Counted from the stretch's first letter, positions 18,744-29,202 are shown. The stretch is DNA of 64,000 nt from Microvirga terrae (GCF_013307435.2 NZ_CP102845.1:310001-374000), one strand, 5' to 3'. Numbers and translations: made by a program. The notes: generated by a model not told the origin, from the sequence alone.

Positions 18744-18748
18744 CGCGA

Positions 18749-21700
18749 TCAGATGATGAAGAAGTCGGTGTGGTCGAGCGCTCCGCCCATCTTCTTCGCA
18801 TTGGGCTCGTAATTGATCGTCGCGATCTCGACGGCGGCCTTGCGGCCGCTGCCATCCGGGTCGAAGAGGATCTGCGCCTTCTTGGCTCCGATCTTCTTGA
18901 TGATGATGTAGTCGTTTGCGTCCTTCGCACTGCCGAGGGCCACATAGGCCTTGCCGATCTTCTGGGCCTTCACGTCGCCGCCCTTCTTGTCCAGACTCAT
19001 GAACGCCTTCGGCCTGAAGACGTCGCCGTCGAGCCAGATGGCATCCTTCTTGTGCTCGAAGCCGTAGACGATGTCCTTGTGCCTGTTCGCTTCGGCTCTG
19101 TTGTTCTTCAGGTCGGTGTCGAAGAGGAAGACGTCGGCATCCTTGAGGCCCTTGGTCGCGCTGGTGCTGCCGTAGAGCTTGTCCTTGCCGGCGCCTCCCG
19201 AGAGGATGTCATTGCCGCCATCGCCCTTGAGGATGTCGGCACCCGCTCCGCCGACCAGCCGGTCGTTGCCGAGGCTGCCCGAGAGTGAGTCCGCGAGCGC
19301 ACCGCCGTAGAACACGTCATCGGCGGCGGAGCCGGGCGTGGTTTCGGGATTCCAGTCGATGACGACGATGGTGAGGTCCTTGACAGAGGACGCCCCGGCC
19401 TTGTCCGTCACGCGCACCTTGATCGTGTGGGCGGGCGCCTGCTCGAAATCGAGCCGGAAGCCGTTGTCCACCACGAGATCGTGGCCGTTGACGATCTTGA
19501 AACGGCCGCCGGCGGTATCCACGAGCTCGTAGGTGAACGTGTCGCCCGCATCCGGGTCGGCCGCGCCGAGGCTGCCGACGAAATCGCCCGCGGACGACAA
19601 CTCCCGGATCGTCTTGTTCGTCAGGGTGACGTCGGTCGGGGCGTGGTTGACCGATCCGATCGTCAGGTCGACCTGCTGGATCACGGACAGGGACGCATCC
19701 TTCTGATCGGTGATCTTGACATAAACCGGGACGACGGTCGAACCGGCCACGTCGCGCAGCCCGCCCGTGCCGACCTTCACGTTGCCGTCGGCGTCGATCG
19801 AGAACTCGCTGCCCGCATAGGCGCTGCCGTCGGCATTCACGAGCGCATAGGAGTAGGTGCGGAAATCCGACCGCGTGTCCGGATCGATCACGCCCTGCAG
19901 GGTCGCCAGGGTGGTGCCGGGCTGCGTGGTCTTCGTCGCCACGTTGACCGCATAGGTCGCGCCGGTCGGCCGCTCGTTCACGTCGTCGAGGTAGATCTTC
20001 ACGGTCGTGTTGCCGGAAACCTTGCCATCCTGGCCGCTCTCACGGGCCCGCACCACCACGTTGAAGTATTTCTTCTCGCCAGGCGCGCCGGCATTCTCGG
20101 TCTGAAGCCCGCTGCTCGCGGCCTCGTAATTGGCGCCGCCCGCGAAGGAAATCACCCCGGTGTCGGGGTCGATGGAGAACAGGCTGCCGGGATTGCCGAC
20201 GAGGTCGTAGAGGATTGTCGTCCCGCCGAAACCGTCATCGGTCGATTGCACCGTCGCGACGGTCGCGACCGGCCCGCCATTCTCGCTGAGCAGCGCGACT
20301 GTGCCCTGCAAGGTCGGGTTCGTCGGGGCGGTGTTCCCGTCGCCCGCCGCATTCACCGTGATGTGGAAATCCTTGTAGGCCGAGACCGATCCGGGACCGC
20401 CGTTCCTGTCCGTGACCTTCAAGGTGATCGTGTAGGTCTCGGTCTTGGTCACGTCGGTGAGCGCCGCCACCTTCAGCTGGCCGTTCTCGATCTTGAACCG
20501 CCCGCCCGCATTGCCGGCGCCGCTCGTCCCGTTGGCACCCGTGGTGTCGAAGGCGTAGACGAGGCCCGTATCGCCTTCCGGATCGAGGGCCTGCAGAGCT
20601 CCGATGAGCGTCCCGTCGGGCGCGTCCTCGCCAATCGCGGCCTTGGTCGTCCCGTCCGTGAAGGACAGGCCCGTCGCGGCCTCGTTCACGTCGGTCACGT
20701 AGACCTTCACCGGGGTCGATCCTGAGGACCAGCCGGTGAGCGTCTCGGTGGCCTTGACGGCGAGAAGGTAGAACTTGCGCACCAGCGAGCCGACCATCTC
20801 GGTCTGCAGGTCGACATCCTCCGCCGATTCGTAGTCGACCGCGCCCACGAGGCTGATCAGGCCGCTCGTCGGGTCGATCATGAACTTGCCGCCGGGATTG
20901 GCGGTCAGCGAATAGACCGCACCTCCGTCTGCGAGACCGGGGCTCCTCACGTTCGCAACGGGCGTGAACGGCGCCGCGTTCTCGCTGATCGGGGTCACGG
21001 ATCCCTGCACAGCCGGCGCGACGGGCGCCCGGGTCGGCAGCGCCACCGTGCCGTCCTGGAATTGCAGGAATTCGATGTTCTTCAGGGTGTCGGTCCCGTC
21101 GCGGGCATCGCCCATGGTGTCGATGACCGTCAGGGTGCCGTCGGGATTGCGGGTGATCGTGTACTCCGCCAGGAGGCCCGTAAACACCGCGATGTCTTGG
21201 CCGGCGCCCCCGTCGAGCCAGTCGTCGCCGCCGCCGCCTTCGATGCGGTTGGCGCCGCCGTTGCCCGTGATGGCATTGCCGAGGTAGTTGCCCGTGCCTC
21301 CGTTGTCGCCGGCACCGGTGAGGACGAGGTTCTCGACATCGTTGGCCAGGGTGTAGGACACCGATGCGCGCACCGTATCGAGGCCCTGGTCCGATGTCTC
21401 GTCGACGAGGTCGTTCGCATCGTCCACGACATAGGTGTCGTTCCCATCCCCGGCGGCCATCCGGTCCGCGCCCGCGCCGCCGTCGAGGATGTTATGGCCG
21501 GTATTGCCGGTGATCCTGTTGGCGAGATCGTTGCCGGTACCCCTGATGTCGCCGAATCCGGTGAGGACGAGGTCCTCCACATGCGCGCCGAGGGCGTAGG
21601 ACACTGAGGCCCGCACCGTGTCGGCGCCTTCGCCGGCCCGCTCCGCCACCAGGTCGCCCTCGTGATCGACCATGTAGGTGTCGTCGCCATCGCCGCCGGC

Positions 21701-23179
21701 GAGTTGATCCGCGCCTGCACCGCCGTCGAGCCGGTTTTTGCCGGCGTTTCCGGTGAGCGAATTCCCCAGTTCATTGCCCGCGCCGTCGATGTCGTCGCCT
21801 CCGGTGAGGACGAGGTTCTCCACGTTCCTGCCGAGCGTGTGAGACACGGAAGCCCGCACGGTGTCGATACCCTCGCCAGCTGCCTCGGTCACCTGGTCGT
21901 TCTGATGGTCCACGACGTAGACGTCATTGCCCTGGCCGCCGGCGAGTTCATCCGCGCCTGCGCCGCCGTCGAGCACGTTGCTGCCGGCATTGCCGGTAAT
22001 CCTGTTGGCCAGTGCGTTGCCCGTGCCGGTGAGATCGTCGTCGCCCGTCAGCCAGAGGTTTTCGAGGTTCGCGCCGAGCGCGTAAGAGATCGACGCGCGG
22101 ACGAGATCGATCCCTTCAAAGCCACCGGATGCTTCCATCGCAACGTCGTTGGAATCGTCAATCACGAAGGTGTCATCGCCCTCGCCGCCGACCATCAGAT
22201 CGGCGCCTTCGCCGCCGTCGAGATAATCGATCCCGAAGCCGCCAACGAGGCTGTCGTCGCCGCCATTGCCGAACAGCGAGTCCTTGCCGTCGCCGCCGAC
22301 GAGAGTTTCGATCCCGCTGCCGCCATAGGCGATGTCATTGCCTCTGCCCAGGTTCACGACGTCGGTCACCATTCCGGTCAGTCCGTCATAGAGATCGTCA
22401 CCCTCGTTGAGGAGGATGTCGCCCTGGATGGTCCCTTGATTGAGCAGAGTGTCCCGGTCGAAGGAGCCGAAAACTGCAGTCTGCGCTACGATGGTGCCGG
22501 TGTTGCTCAGGAAGGAATCGCCGCTCGCAAAGGTGACCCCGGAGCTGCCGGCCTGGATCAGGCCGCTATTGGTGACGTTGCCGGAGGACTCGACATAGAT
22601 CCCCATGACGCCGGCTACGATCGTGCCGCTGTTGAACACGCCATAGGGAGAATCGGGAGATGCGGCGAAAGGAACGAGACTCGCCGCTCCCAGGAGGAAA
22701 ATCCCGGTATCGGCTGCCTCGATCCTGCTGGTATTGGCGATATGGTCGAGGCTACCGTTGACCGCGTCGACAGTGCCGCTGATGCCATAATAGCCCGACA
22801 GAAGTCCGTTGTTTAAAATATGATTGTCGGAACCGTCGAGGAGGATGGCGGCAGCGTTGGCAATTCCCAACGAACCGGAAATCTGTCCGTTGTTGACGAC
22901 TACGTTGGAATCGTCCCCTAGGAATATGCCGTTTGTGCCACCGCGGACGGTCCCGGTGCTGCCGACGGTGATGGCACAACCAAATCCCCAAAAATCAATC
23001 GCATTGGTCGCTGAGCGGATCGAACCGTCGACAACGACCTCCGATCCCGGCTCTCCGGTAACCGCTGCATTGCCGGTGTTGACCGTGATTGATCCGCTTT
23101 GCGTGACATTAAGCGTTTCAAATGTCGAACCAATATGGACCGCGGTAGTCTGCGCGGTGGAAATGAATGAAGTCGGCAT
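18749..23179 (-). CDS. Large RTX/cadherin-repeat secreted adhesin-like protein
   Basis: 1476 residues. Layout: a beta-helix-like region (1-275) rich in Asn, Gly and Thr with repeating NNGxIxG/NTGTI turns; RTX nonapeptides GGxGxD (about 280-330); four tandem 81-residue RTX units (321-646); a further RTX turn (647-660); about four to five cadherin-like domains (about 720-1275) with DPDTGVISF and DVNE calcium motifs; final RTX repeats (1280-1338); and a C-terminal domain (1339-1476) ending DHTDFFII, typical of type I secretion signals. No N-terminal signal peptide is visible. It is probably exported by a type I system encoded elsewhere and folds on calcium. Likely role is surface attachment or biofilm. 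Its N-terminal third looks richer in A and T than its neighbours. Confidence 0.88.
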   Translation of the reverse strand: MPTSFISTAQTTAVHIGSTFETLNVTQSGSITVNTGNAAVTGEPGSEVVVDGSIRSATNAIDFWGFGCAITVGSTGTVRGGTNGIFLGDDSNVVVNNGQISGSLGIANAAAILLDGSDNHILNNGLLSGYYGISGTVDAVNGSLDHIANTSRIEAADTGIFLLGAASLVPFAASPDSPYGVFNSGTIVAGVMGIYVESSGNVTNSGLIQAGSSGVTFASGDSFLSNTGTIVAQTAVFGSFDRDTLLNQGTIQGDILLNEGDDLYDGLTGMVTDVVNLGRGNDIAYGGSGIETLVGGDGKDSLFGNGGDDSLVGGFGIDYLDGGEGADLMVGGEGDDTFVIDDSNDVAMEASGGFEGIDLVRASISYALGANLENLWLTGDDDLTGTGNALANRITGNAGSNVLDGGAGADELAGGQGNDVYVVDHQNDQVTEAAGEGIDTVRASVSHTLGRNVENLVLTGGDDIDGAGNELGNSLTGNAGKNRLDGGAGADQLAGGDGDDTYMVDHEGDLVAERAGEGADTVRASVSYALGAHVEDLVLTGFGDIRGTGNDLANRITGNTGHNILDGGAGADRMAAGDGNDTYVVDDANDLVDETSDQGLDTVRASVSYTLANDVENLVLTGAGDNGGTGNYLGNAITGNGGANRIEGGGGDDWLDGGAGQDIAVFTGLLAEYTITRNPDGTLTVIDTMGDARDGTDTLKNIEFLQFQDGTVALPTRAPVAPAVQGSVTPISENAAPFTPVANVRSPGLADGGAVYSLTANPGGKFMIDPTSGLISLVGAVDYESAEDVDLQTEMVGSLVRKFYLLAVKATETLTGWSSGSTPVKVYVTDVNEAATGLSFTDGTTKAAIGEDAPDGTLIGALQALDPEGDTGLVYAFDTTGANGTSGAGNAGGRFKIENGQLKVAALTDVTKTETYTITLKVTDRNGGPGSVSAYKDFHITVNAAGDGNTAPTNPTLQGTVALLSENGGPVATVATVQSTDDGFGGTTILYDLVGNPGSLFSIDPDTGVISFAGGANYEAASSGLQTENAGAPGEKKYFNVVVRARESGQDGKVSGNTTVKIYLDDVNERPTGATYAVNVATKTTQPGTTLATLQGVIDPDTRSDFRTYSYALVNADGSAYAGSEFSIDADGNVKVGTGGLRDVAGSTVVPVYVKITDQKDASLSVIQQVDLTIGSVNHAPTDVTLTNKTIRELSSAGDFVGSLGAADPDAGDTFTYELVDTAGGRFKIVNGHDLVVDNGFRLDFEQAPAHTIKVRVTDKAGASSVKDLTIVVIDWNPETTPGSAADDVFYGGALADSLSGSLGNDRLVGGAGADILKGDGGNDILSGGAGKDKLYGSTSATKGLKDADVFLFDTDLKNNRAEANRHKDIVYGFEHKKDAIWLDGDVFRPKAFMSLDKKGGDVKAQKIGKAYVALGSAKDANDYIIIKKIGAKKAQILFDPDGSGRKAAVEIATINYEPNAKKMGGALDHTDFFII
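21242..22219 (-). repeat. Four tandem ~243-bp units inside the adhesin gene
   Basis: Units of 83, 81, 81 and 81 residues (321-403, 404-484, 485-565, 566-646). Each starts DGGxGAD, continues GGxGxDTYVVD, then [12 protein letters not shown], then ENLVLTGxxD and ends GNxLxNxITGNxGxN. The copies are similar but not identical, so duplication is not very recent or is being diversified. Such arrays can expand or contract by recombination. Confidence 0.9.
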
Positions 23180-23195
23180 GACGCCCCCTAAAGAT

Positions 23196-23230
23196 TATGG
23201 ACATGTTATTACATATCCATAGGGCGTCAA
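23196..23230 (-). promoter_or_regulatory. Adhesin promoter with overlapping palindromic operator
   Basis: On the minus strand TTGACG (23225-23230) and TAACAT (23203-23208) are separated by 16 bases and lie about 25-50 bases before the start codon. A 26-base imperfect palindrome spans 23196-23221: TATGGACATGTTA on the left against TATGGATATGTAA as the reverse complement of the right, 11 of 13 matching. It covers the -10 and most of the spacer, a classic repressor position. The regulator is unknown. Confidence 0.5.
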
Positions 23231-23291
23231 TCGGCAATGCTGAACGGTCGCTGAGGAAGGCGGATCCCTGTCGACCGGATGGCAGACGCGC

Positions 23292-23972
23292 CTAGGGCGC
23301 GTCGACCTGGCGGGCGGTGAACATGGAGATTTTCTCGGGCATGTCCTCGACCGCCGGTTTGAAATCCCCCGTCTCCGGATCGCGCACCAGCAATACGCCC
23401 GTCGCGACCCCGAAATAGGCGCCATGCAACTGCAGCTTGCCGCGCTCGACCAGAATGCGGACGCAGGGGAAAGTCATCAGGTTCTTGAGGCTGTTCTCGA
23501 TGGCCGCGAGTTCCAGGCGCGGCAGGTACTCGTCCATGTCGCCGGCGGGAGGCCCCAAGCGCTCGCCCGCGGGTTTGATCAGGTTCATCCAGCGGCCGAT
23601 GAAGTCGCCCGGCGACAGGGGGGCGGTCTCGTCCGCGAAGGCCCGGATGCCGCCGCAGCGGGCATGGCCCAGCACCACGATGTGCTTCACGCGCAGGGCC
23701 TGCACGGCGAATTCGAGCGCCGCCGAGGTGCCGTGGTAATCGCCTCCGGTCTCGAAGGGCGGCACCAGGTTCGCCACATTGCGCACCACGAACAATTCGC
23801 CCGGGCTCGCATCGAAGATGACCTCGGGGGAGACGCGGCTGTCGCAGCAGCCGATCACCATCACCTCGGGCGCCTGGCCCTTCTCGGCCAGGGTCTCGAA
23901 GCGGTTCTTCTCGCGCGGGAAGCGTTCGTCGAGGAATGCGCGGTAGCCTTCGGTCAGACGTTGCGGGAACAT
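23292..23972 (-). CDS. Beta-class carbonic anhydrase
   Basis: 226 residues. Interconverts CO2 and bicarbonate in the cytosol. Zinc ligands C42 (GCCDSR), H103 and C106 (GHARCGG), with the Asp44/Arg46 catalytic dyad. The sequence SPGELFVVRNVANLVPP is typical. The ATG at 23972 starts MFPQRLTEGYRAF. It begins 13 bases after the fused dehydratase stop, so the two may be co-transcribed. Confidence 0.95.
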   Translation of the reverse strand: MFPQRLTEGYRAFLDERFPREKNRFETLAEKGQAPEVMVIGCCDSRVSPEVIFDASPGELFVVRNVANLVPPFETGGDYHGTSAALEFAVQALRVKHIVVLGHARCGGIRAFADETAPLSPGDFIGRWMNLIKPAGERLGPPAGDMDEYLPRLELAAIENSLKNLMTFPCVRILVERGKLQLHGAYFGVATGVLLVRDPETGDFKPAVEDMPEKISMFTARQVDAP

Positions 23973-23985
23973 GGGCGTCCTTCCA

Positions 23986-25680
23986 TTACGGATGGGTGAT
24001 TTCGGCAAGCTTGGCGAGCTCGACATTGGCGCCGCAGAGCAGCACGCCGACGCGCTCGCCTGAGCGCGGTTTATAGGCCCCCGAGACCAGCGCGGCCAGT
24101 GCCGCCGCGCCACCGGGCTCGGACGCGACGCGGTAGTCGCGCCAGAGCAGCCGCTGCGCATCGCGGATCGCCGGATCCGTGACGAGCGCCACGTGGTCGA
24201 CCGTCCCGCGGCAGATCGAATAGACGAGGTCGCCCGTGTTCTTGGCGCCCAGGGAATCGGCCGCGACCGAATCGACGTCCACGTCGACCGGCTGCCCGGC
24301 TGCGAGCGCGGCATGGAGAGCGCGCGAGCCCTCCGGCTCGACGCCCACCACCTTCACGCGCCCGGCCCACCATCTCGCCACGCCGCTGATGAGGCCGCCG
24401 CCGCCCACCGCGACCAGGACAGTATCGAGGCCTGGAGCATCCTGCTCCCATTCGAGAGCCGCCGTGCCCTGGCCGACGATGGTGCTCGTCGCCCCGAAGG
24501 GGTGGACGCGGAGCGCTCCGCTCTCCTCGACGAACAGGTCGCAGGCGGCCTGCGCGTCCGCATAGCGGGCGCCGCCGATCACCACGTCGGCTCCGTGCGA
24601 GCGGATGACGGCGATCTTGGCGGGGCTCGAGATCTCCGGCACGAAGATGCGCGCCTTCACGCCCAGCTGCTTCGCCGCATAGGCGACCGCCGCCCCATGA
24701 TTGCCGCCGGAGGCCGCCGCGACGCCCGCGGCCGGCACCTCGTTCGACAGCAGGGTGTTGAAAGCGCCACGGGTCTTGAACGAGCCCGCATGCTGCAGGA
24801 ACTCCAGCTTCAGGCTCACCGGGCCGTCGTGGCCGAAAGCCCTCCCCAGGTTCAGGACCGGCGTGCGGCGGATATGCGGGGCGATGCGGGCATGGGCCGC
24901 TTCGATGTCGGCGCGGGAGATGGGCATGGTTGAACCTTGGGGCTGCCTGCGGAGCGTCCAGATGGCGACCGGCAGGCCGTGCGCGTCACGGCCGGGCGGG
25001 TCGGGAAAGGATCGTCCCCCACCTGTCGCGAGATCGAGCGCCACCGTCAACCCCGCAAGCGCGTCGAGGAGGTCGTCCTCGGCCGCTCCGCGGGGAGGGG
25101 AGGCGGCGACGAGGGGTTCGGGAAGGAGACCGGATCGCCGGAGAAGAGCGCGGCGAAGCGCCATGCCGGGCCCATGAGGCGTGCTCTTCACCTTCTTCGG
25201 CTCGCGGAGCGCCCGGCCCGTGTTCAGAGCCCAGAACGCAAGCTCCGGATGCACCTCGAAGACGCGGGACACCAGATCGGGACGGGCCCGCAGCAGCGCG
25301 TCGATCTCGCGGATCTTCGGGAAGATGGCGAAGCCCTGCCGCGACACCTTCCGCGCCGGGGTCGAGGTGGCGGCGGCGACCGCGCAGGCCTCGGCGTAGT
25401 CCATCGCTTCCACGGCACGGCGCGACGGGATGGCGAAGACGGAGGACTGGCGTTCGCCGAGGAGGCGGCGAATCAGCTGCTCCGGCAGGCGGCCCGAGCC
25501 TTCGGTCCGCTCCGGCAGGCCGACAGGCATGTCGACGGCGATCACGGCCGGCCGCTCGGGCGCATCCGCGATGGCGGCGAAGGCCGGGACCGTGATGATG
25601 CGATGGGCGTTCGGATCGTCCGCCCGCATCAGCACGGCGATCCATCCGGCCCGGCAGCCATCGACTCCTGCGACCCACAT
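23986..25680 (-). CDS. DUF429 domain fused in frame to threonine/serine dehydratase
   Basis: 564 residues with no stop between two domains. Residues 1-240 are a DUF429 protein (VAGVDGCRAGWIAV, IAVDMPVGLPE, HPELAFW, AEDDLLDALAGL). Residues 252-564 are a complete fold-type II PLP dehydratase: K302 in AGSFKTRGAFN, SGGNHGAAVAYAA, a VGGGGLISG phosphate loop and the C-terminal VLLCGANVEL. The dehydratase has its own Met at 252 (24927) with only a weak AAGG site. The product is therefore either a true fusion or an internal restart. The first ATG has a good AAGGAG. Threonine dehydratases deaminate threonine to 2-oxobutyrate; DUF429 function is not established. Confidence 0.8.
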   Translation of the reverse strand: MWVAGVDGCRAGWIAVLMRADDPNAHRIITVPAFAAIADAPERPAVIAVDMPVGLPERTEGSGRLPEQLIRRLLGERQSSVFAIPSRRAVEAMDYAEACAVAAATSTPARKVSRQGFAIFPKIREIDALLRARPDLVSRVFEVHPELAFWALNTGRALREPKKVKSTPHGPGMALRRALLRRSGLLPEPLVAASPPRGAAEDDLLDALAGLTVALDLATGGGRSFPDPPGRDAHGLPVAIWTLRRQPQGSTMPISRADIEAAHARIAPHIRRTPVLNLGRAFGHDGPVSLKLEFLQHAGSFKTRGAFNTLLSNEVPAAGVAAASGGNHGAAVAYAAKQLGVKARIFVPEISSPAKIAVIRSHGADVVIGGARYADAQAACDLFVEESGALRVHPFGATSTIVGQGTAALEWEQDAPGLDTVLVAVGGGGLISGVARWWAGRVKVVGVEPEGSRALHAALAAGQPVDVDVDSVAADSLGAKNTGDLVYSICRGTVDHVALVTDPAIRDAQRLLWRDYRVASEPGGAAALAALVSGAYKPRSGERVGVLLCGANVELAKLAEITHP

Positions 25681-25748
25681 GCTCCGGCTTCTCCTTTGCC
25701 GACACCCTCGGGAGCATTACAACCGATCGGACGCCCGAGGACAAAGCC

Positions 25749-26633
25749 ATGACCCCGATTCGCCCGCGCCGCAGCGCGCTGTACATGCCCGGTTCGAATC
25801 TCCGCGCGCTCGAGAAGGCGAAGACGCTCGCCGCCGACGGGGTGATCTTCGACCTCGAGGATGCGGTCGCGCCCGATCTGAAGACACAGGCGCGCGAGCA
25901 GGTCTGCGCGGCCGTGCAGGCCGGCGGCTACGGCCGGCGGGAGCTCGTGATCCGCATCAACGCGCTCGACACACCCTGGGGCGAGGCCGATCTCGCGGCC
26001 GCCGTCGCGGCGGCGCCCGACGCGATTCTCGTGCCGAAGGTTTCCACGGCCGAGACGCTCGCGGCGGTCGGCCTGCGCCTTCGCAAGCTCGGTGCCGCGG
26101 AGCGCACCAGGGTCTGGGCCATGATCGAGACGCCGCTCGCCATCCTTCGGGCCGAGTCGATCGCGAGCGCGGCTCGCGACGTCGACACGCGGCTGGACTG
26201 CATCGTCATGGGCACCAACGATCTCGCCAAGGATACCCGCGCGCGTCTTCTGCCGGGGCGCGCCGCGATGCTGCCCTGGCTGATGACGGCGCTCGCAGCC
26301 GCCCGGGCGCACGGCATCGACATCCTCGACGGGGTCTACAACGGCCTGTCCGACCCGGAGGGCTTCCGTACGGAATGCGAGCAGAGCCGCGACGGCGGCT
26401 TCGACGGCAAGACGCTGATCCATCCCGACCAGATCGCCACCGCCAATGACATCTTCGCGCCATCCCGCGACGAGGTCGAGACGGCGAAGACCATCGTCGA
26501 GGCCTTCGATGAGCCGGAGAATGCGGGCAAGGGAGCCATCAGCCTGAATGGCCGCATGGTCGAACGGTTGCATGCCGAGATGGCGAAACGGACGCTGGCG
26601 CTGGCGGACGCGATTGCCGCCCGGCCCGTGTGA
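25749..26633 (+). CDS. HpcH/HpaI aldolase/citrate lyase-family protein (CitE or malyl-CoA lyase-like)
   Basis: 294 residues of the TIM-barrel family. Blocks are RPRRSALYMPGSN, GVIFDLEDAVAPDLK, LVIRINALDTPWG, VWAMIETPLAI (catalytic Glu), MGTNDLAKD, and DGKTLIHPDQI. It could cleave or form malyl-CoA, beta-methylmalyl-CoA or citramalyl-CoA. No succinyl-CoA-malate ligase genes are nearby, so a serine-cycle role is not shown. GAGG precedes the ATG; it is divergent from the DUF429 fusion with a 68-base gap. Confidence 0.88.
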   Translation: MTPIRPRRSALYMPGSNLRALEKAKTLAADGVIFDLEDAVAPDLKTQAREQVCAAVQAGGYGRRELVIRINALDTPWGEADLAAAVAAAPDAILVPKVSTAETLAAVGLRLRKLGAAERTRVWAMIETPLAILRAESIASAARDVDTRLDCIVMGTNDLAKDTRARLLPGRAAMLPWLMTALAAARAHGIDILDGVYNGLSDPEGFRTECEQSRDGGFDGKTLIHPDQIATANDIFAPSRDEVETAKTIVEAFDEPENAGKGAISLNGRMVERLHAEMAKRTLALADAIAARPV

Positions 26634-26741
26634 TTGTCAGGGCGGACGTGGCGCGACGGGTGTCCGGGAGTCGATGCTGAAGAGCGCTTGAGGCCGGCCC
26701 CGTTTCGAGATCCGCTTGCGCCGCCCGGGACGACGGACAAC

Positions 26742-26963
26742 TCAGTCCGTCAGTTGCCGCGCTTCCTCCGGCAGCATGATCGGGATGCCGTCGCGGATCG
26801 GATAGGCGAGCTTGGCGCGGCGGCTGATCAGCTCCTGCCGGGCGGCGTCGTATTCGAGCGTTTCCTTGGTGAGCGGGCAGACGAGAAGCTCCAGGAGCTT
26901 GGGGTCGATCCGCGTCGCCTCCACGGGCTGGGGCGTCTCGGATTGCGGGGTGTCGGGAACCAT
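26742..26963 (-). CDS. Trm112-family protein
   Basis: 73 residues. [39 protein letters not shown] are the family signature. Only one Cys remains of the zinc-binding set, as in many alphaproteobacterial members. In other organisms Trm112 activates methyltransferases; a bacterial role is not firm. Last of a four-gene minus-strand run with gaps of 25-41 bases. Confidence 0.88.
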   Translation of the reverse strand: MVPDTPQSETPQPVEATRIDPKLLELLVCPLTKETLEYDAARQELISRRAKLAYPIRDGIPIMLPEEARQLTD

Positions 26964-26988
26964 GTGGTCATTCCTAAGATGGGCTTGC

Positions 26989-27660
26989 CTATTGCAGGGT
27001 CGAGTCGGACCCGACGCCGCCGCGGGCGAGCTCGATCTCGGTGAGCGCGATCAGCACCTCGGCCCGGCTCTTCAGGTTGGGGGCTTCGAGCAGCGCCTGC
27101 TTCTCGCGCACGCCGAAGGGGCTCATCATGCACAAAGCGTTGACCAGGGCCTCGTTGGGAGCCTCCTCGATGCCCCGCCAATCGACTTTCACATGCACCG
27201 CGTTGACGAAGTCGCGCAGCGCCTTGACCACGCCGGCACGATCCACGTCGTTCTCGCCGGCACGGGCCGTGAAGTCGTCGGTGAAGGGCTCGAACGTCAC
27301 CCGGCACCGGCGGAACGGGCTTACCGGCGGCAGTTCCTCCTCGATGCGGAAGCGCGAGATGCCGATGAGCGTGATGAGGTACCGCCCGTCGCCGGTCTCG
27401 GCGAGCTGGGTGATGCGGCCGGCGCAGCCGATCCGGTAGAGTTTCGGCACGTTCGTCAGGGGATCGTTGTCCGCATCGGGCTGCACCATGCCGATGATCC
27501 GGTCGGTCTTCAGCGCTTCATCGACCATCGCCAGGTAACGTGGCTCGAAGATGTTGAGGGGCATCTGGCCGCGGGGCAGGAGGAGGGCGCCGGGAAGCGG
27601 AAAGACGGGAACGACCGATGGGCAATCCTCCGGCCCTCGGTATACCGCGTTCATTCCCAT
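26989..27660 (-). CDS. LON peptidase substrate-binding domain protein
   Basis: 223 residues covering only the Lon N-terminal domain: [63 protein letters not shown]. No AAA+ or protease part. Stand-alone proteins of this type are widespread and may be adaptors or sensors. An AGGAG site precedes the ATG at 27660. In the same run as CnoX, which fits a protein-quality-control theme. Confidence 0.9.
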   Translation of the reverse strand: MGMNAVYRGPEDCPSVVPVFPLPGALLLPRGQMPLNIFEPRYLAMVDEALKTDRIIGMVQPDADNDPLTNVPKLYRIGCAGRITQLAETGDGRYLITLIGISRFRIEEELPPVSPFRRCRVTFEPFTDDFTARAGENDVDRAGVVKALRDFVNAVHVKVDWRGIEEAPNEALVNALCMMSPFGVREKQALLEAPNLKSRAEVLIALTEIELARGGVGSDSTLQ

Positions 27661-27689
27661 CCTGATCTCCTAAACCGCGTTGGACAGCG

Positions 27690-28595
27690 TCAAGAGAACA
27701 GGAGCGAGGAGAGCCTCCGCCGCCCTGCCAGCGTCATCGCGTCCATCGGACCCCAGGCCTCGAAGAACTGGACGAGCTGCTTGCGTGCGCCGTCATCGTT
27801 CCAATTGCGGTCGCGGCGGACGATTTCAAGGAGGTGATCGGCAGCTTCTTCCCGCCGTCCGCGGGCGTTCAGGCCCACGGCCAGGTCGAAGCGGGCCTGA
27901 TGGTCCATGGGATCGGCCTCGACCCGCCGCTGAAGGTCCGCCAGGTCGCCCAGGGAACCCGCCTGTTCGGCGAGCTCGATCGCCGCCCGGGCGCCCGCAA
28001 GAGCCGGATCGTTGGCCTTCGCCGCCGGGGCCATGGCGAGGAAGCGCTTGGCGCCTTCCAGGTCGCTGACCTCCACGTGCAGCTTCACGAGAGCCGCCAG
28101 GGCCGGCACGTTCTCCGGGTCCTGGGCGAGAACGGCGGAATAGAGCTCGGCCGCGCCGCCGATATCGCCCTCCGCGTGCAGGCGGTCGGCCTCGGCCAGG
28201 ATTTCCTCCGCCGCGCTCGGACCAAGGGGACCGGTCAGGCGCTCGATGAAGCTCTTGACCTGGCTTTCCGGCAGGGCCCCCATGAAGCCGTCCACCGGCT
28301 GCCCGCGCTGGAAGGCGAAGACGGCCGGGATCGACTGCACGCCGAGTTGGCCGGCGATCTGCGGATGCTCGTCGATGTTCATCTTCACGAGCTTCACCTT
28401 GCCGCCGGCCGCGCGCACGGCCTTCTCGAGGATCGGGGTGAGCTGCTTGCAGGGGCCGCACCAGGGAGCCCAGAAATCCACCAGGACAGGCTGCTGCATG
28501 GATTCGGCGAGCACGTCCTGGCGGAAGGCCGCCGTGGTGGTGTCCTTCACGAGATCGTCGGAGGAGGTTCCGGGGACGGGGGTATCGGACAGCAT
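27690..28595 (-). CDS. cnoX: Thioredoxin-TPR chaperedoxin (CnoX/YbbN-like)
   Basis: 301 residues. Thioredoxin domain about 15-122 with a full redox motif FWAPWCGPCKQL (C46, C49), then a TPR-like helical C-terminus (about 128-301) with DPENVPALAALVKLHVE. In E. coli CnoX binds unfolded proteins under oxidative stress and delivers them to GroEL. Unlike E. coli CnoX this one keeps both cysteines, so it may be redox-active, as reported for the Caulobacter protein. Confidence 0.9.
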   Translation of the reverse strand: MLSDTPVPGTSSDDLVKDTTTAAFRQDVLAESMQQPVLVDFWAPWCGPCKQLTPILEKAVRAAGGKVKLVKMNIDEHPQIAGQLGVQSIPAVFAFQRGQPVDGFMGALPESQVKSFIERLTGPLGPSAAEEILAEADRLHAEGDIGGAAELYSAVLAQDPENVPALAALVKLHVEVSDLEGAKRFLAMAPAAKANDPALAGARAAIELAEQAGSLGDLADLQRRVEADPMDHQARFDLAVGLNARGRREEAADHLLEIVRRDRNWNDDGARKQLVQFFEAWGPMDAMTLAGRRRLSSLLFS

Positions 28596-28636
28596 GCGAT
28601 CCTCGAAAGGTGAGAGGCGTTGGGAAGGACGAAACC

Positions 28637-29176
28637 TTACATGGGAGCTTGAGCGTCGTCTGGCAATTCCGCCGGCGGCTCCGGCAGGCGCAGGATGAGC
28701 GGATCGTGTCCCGTGGCCCTCAGGAACGTCACCAGATCCTCCCGCGACACCCCGGTGGTCATGGAATTGACCAGGGGGTGAAAATTGACCCGCCTGTGCT
28801 CCATCAGGTTGGCATCGAGCACCATCGTGACCTTGCCTTCCGTATCGTTCACCACGGCGAAGGCGGTGACCGAGCCGGGCTCGACGCCCAGGAGGGCGCG
28901 CAACTGCTCGGCGGACCCGAAGGAGAGCCGCCCCGAGGCCCCGAGGACCTCGTGGGTACGCTTGAGGTCGATAGCCGTGTCGTGCTTGGCGGAAATCAGG
29001 AAGAAGCGCCCCTTCTTGTCCTTCACGAACAGGTTCTTGGTGTGAGCTCCGGGGATCCGCTCCTTGACGTGCTGCGATTCCGCCACCGTGAAGACCGGCT
29101 CGTGCTCGACCGTCTCGGTCCTGATGCCAAGCGAGGACAGGCGCTCCAGGAGTTCCTGAGGGGACAGATGGGCCAA
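28637..29176 (-). CDS. YbaK/EbsC-type prolyl-tRNA deacylase-like protein (ProX/PrdX group)
   Basis: 179 residues. FTVAESQHVKERIPGAHTKN, LFVKDKKGRFFLISAKHDT, and NFHPLVNSMTTGVSREDLVTFL identify the INS-like editing domain associated with prolyl-tRNA synthetase, used to hydrolyse mischarged Ala-tRNA(Pro). No in-frame ATG fits; a TTG at 29176 sits 6 bases after a strong GGAGG, so I chose it. First gene of the minus-strand run. Confidence 0.87.
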   Translation of the reverse strand: MAHLSPQELLERLSSLGIRTETVEHEPVFTVAESQHVKERIPGAHTKNLFVKDKKGRFFLISAKHDTAIDLKRTHEVLGASGRLSFGSAEQLRALLGVEPGSVTAFAVVNDTEGKVTMVLDANLMEHRRVNFHPLVNSMTTGVSREDLVTFLRATGHDPLILRLPEPPAELPDDAQAPM

Positions 29177-29202
29177 GATGATCCTCCAGATCTGCCGCGC
29201 TT

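Noticed and set aside
19427..22816. Two long plus-strand frames opposite the adhesin
   Set aside because: Mirror images of repetitive RTX and cadherin codons; no start signal or recognisable domain.
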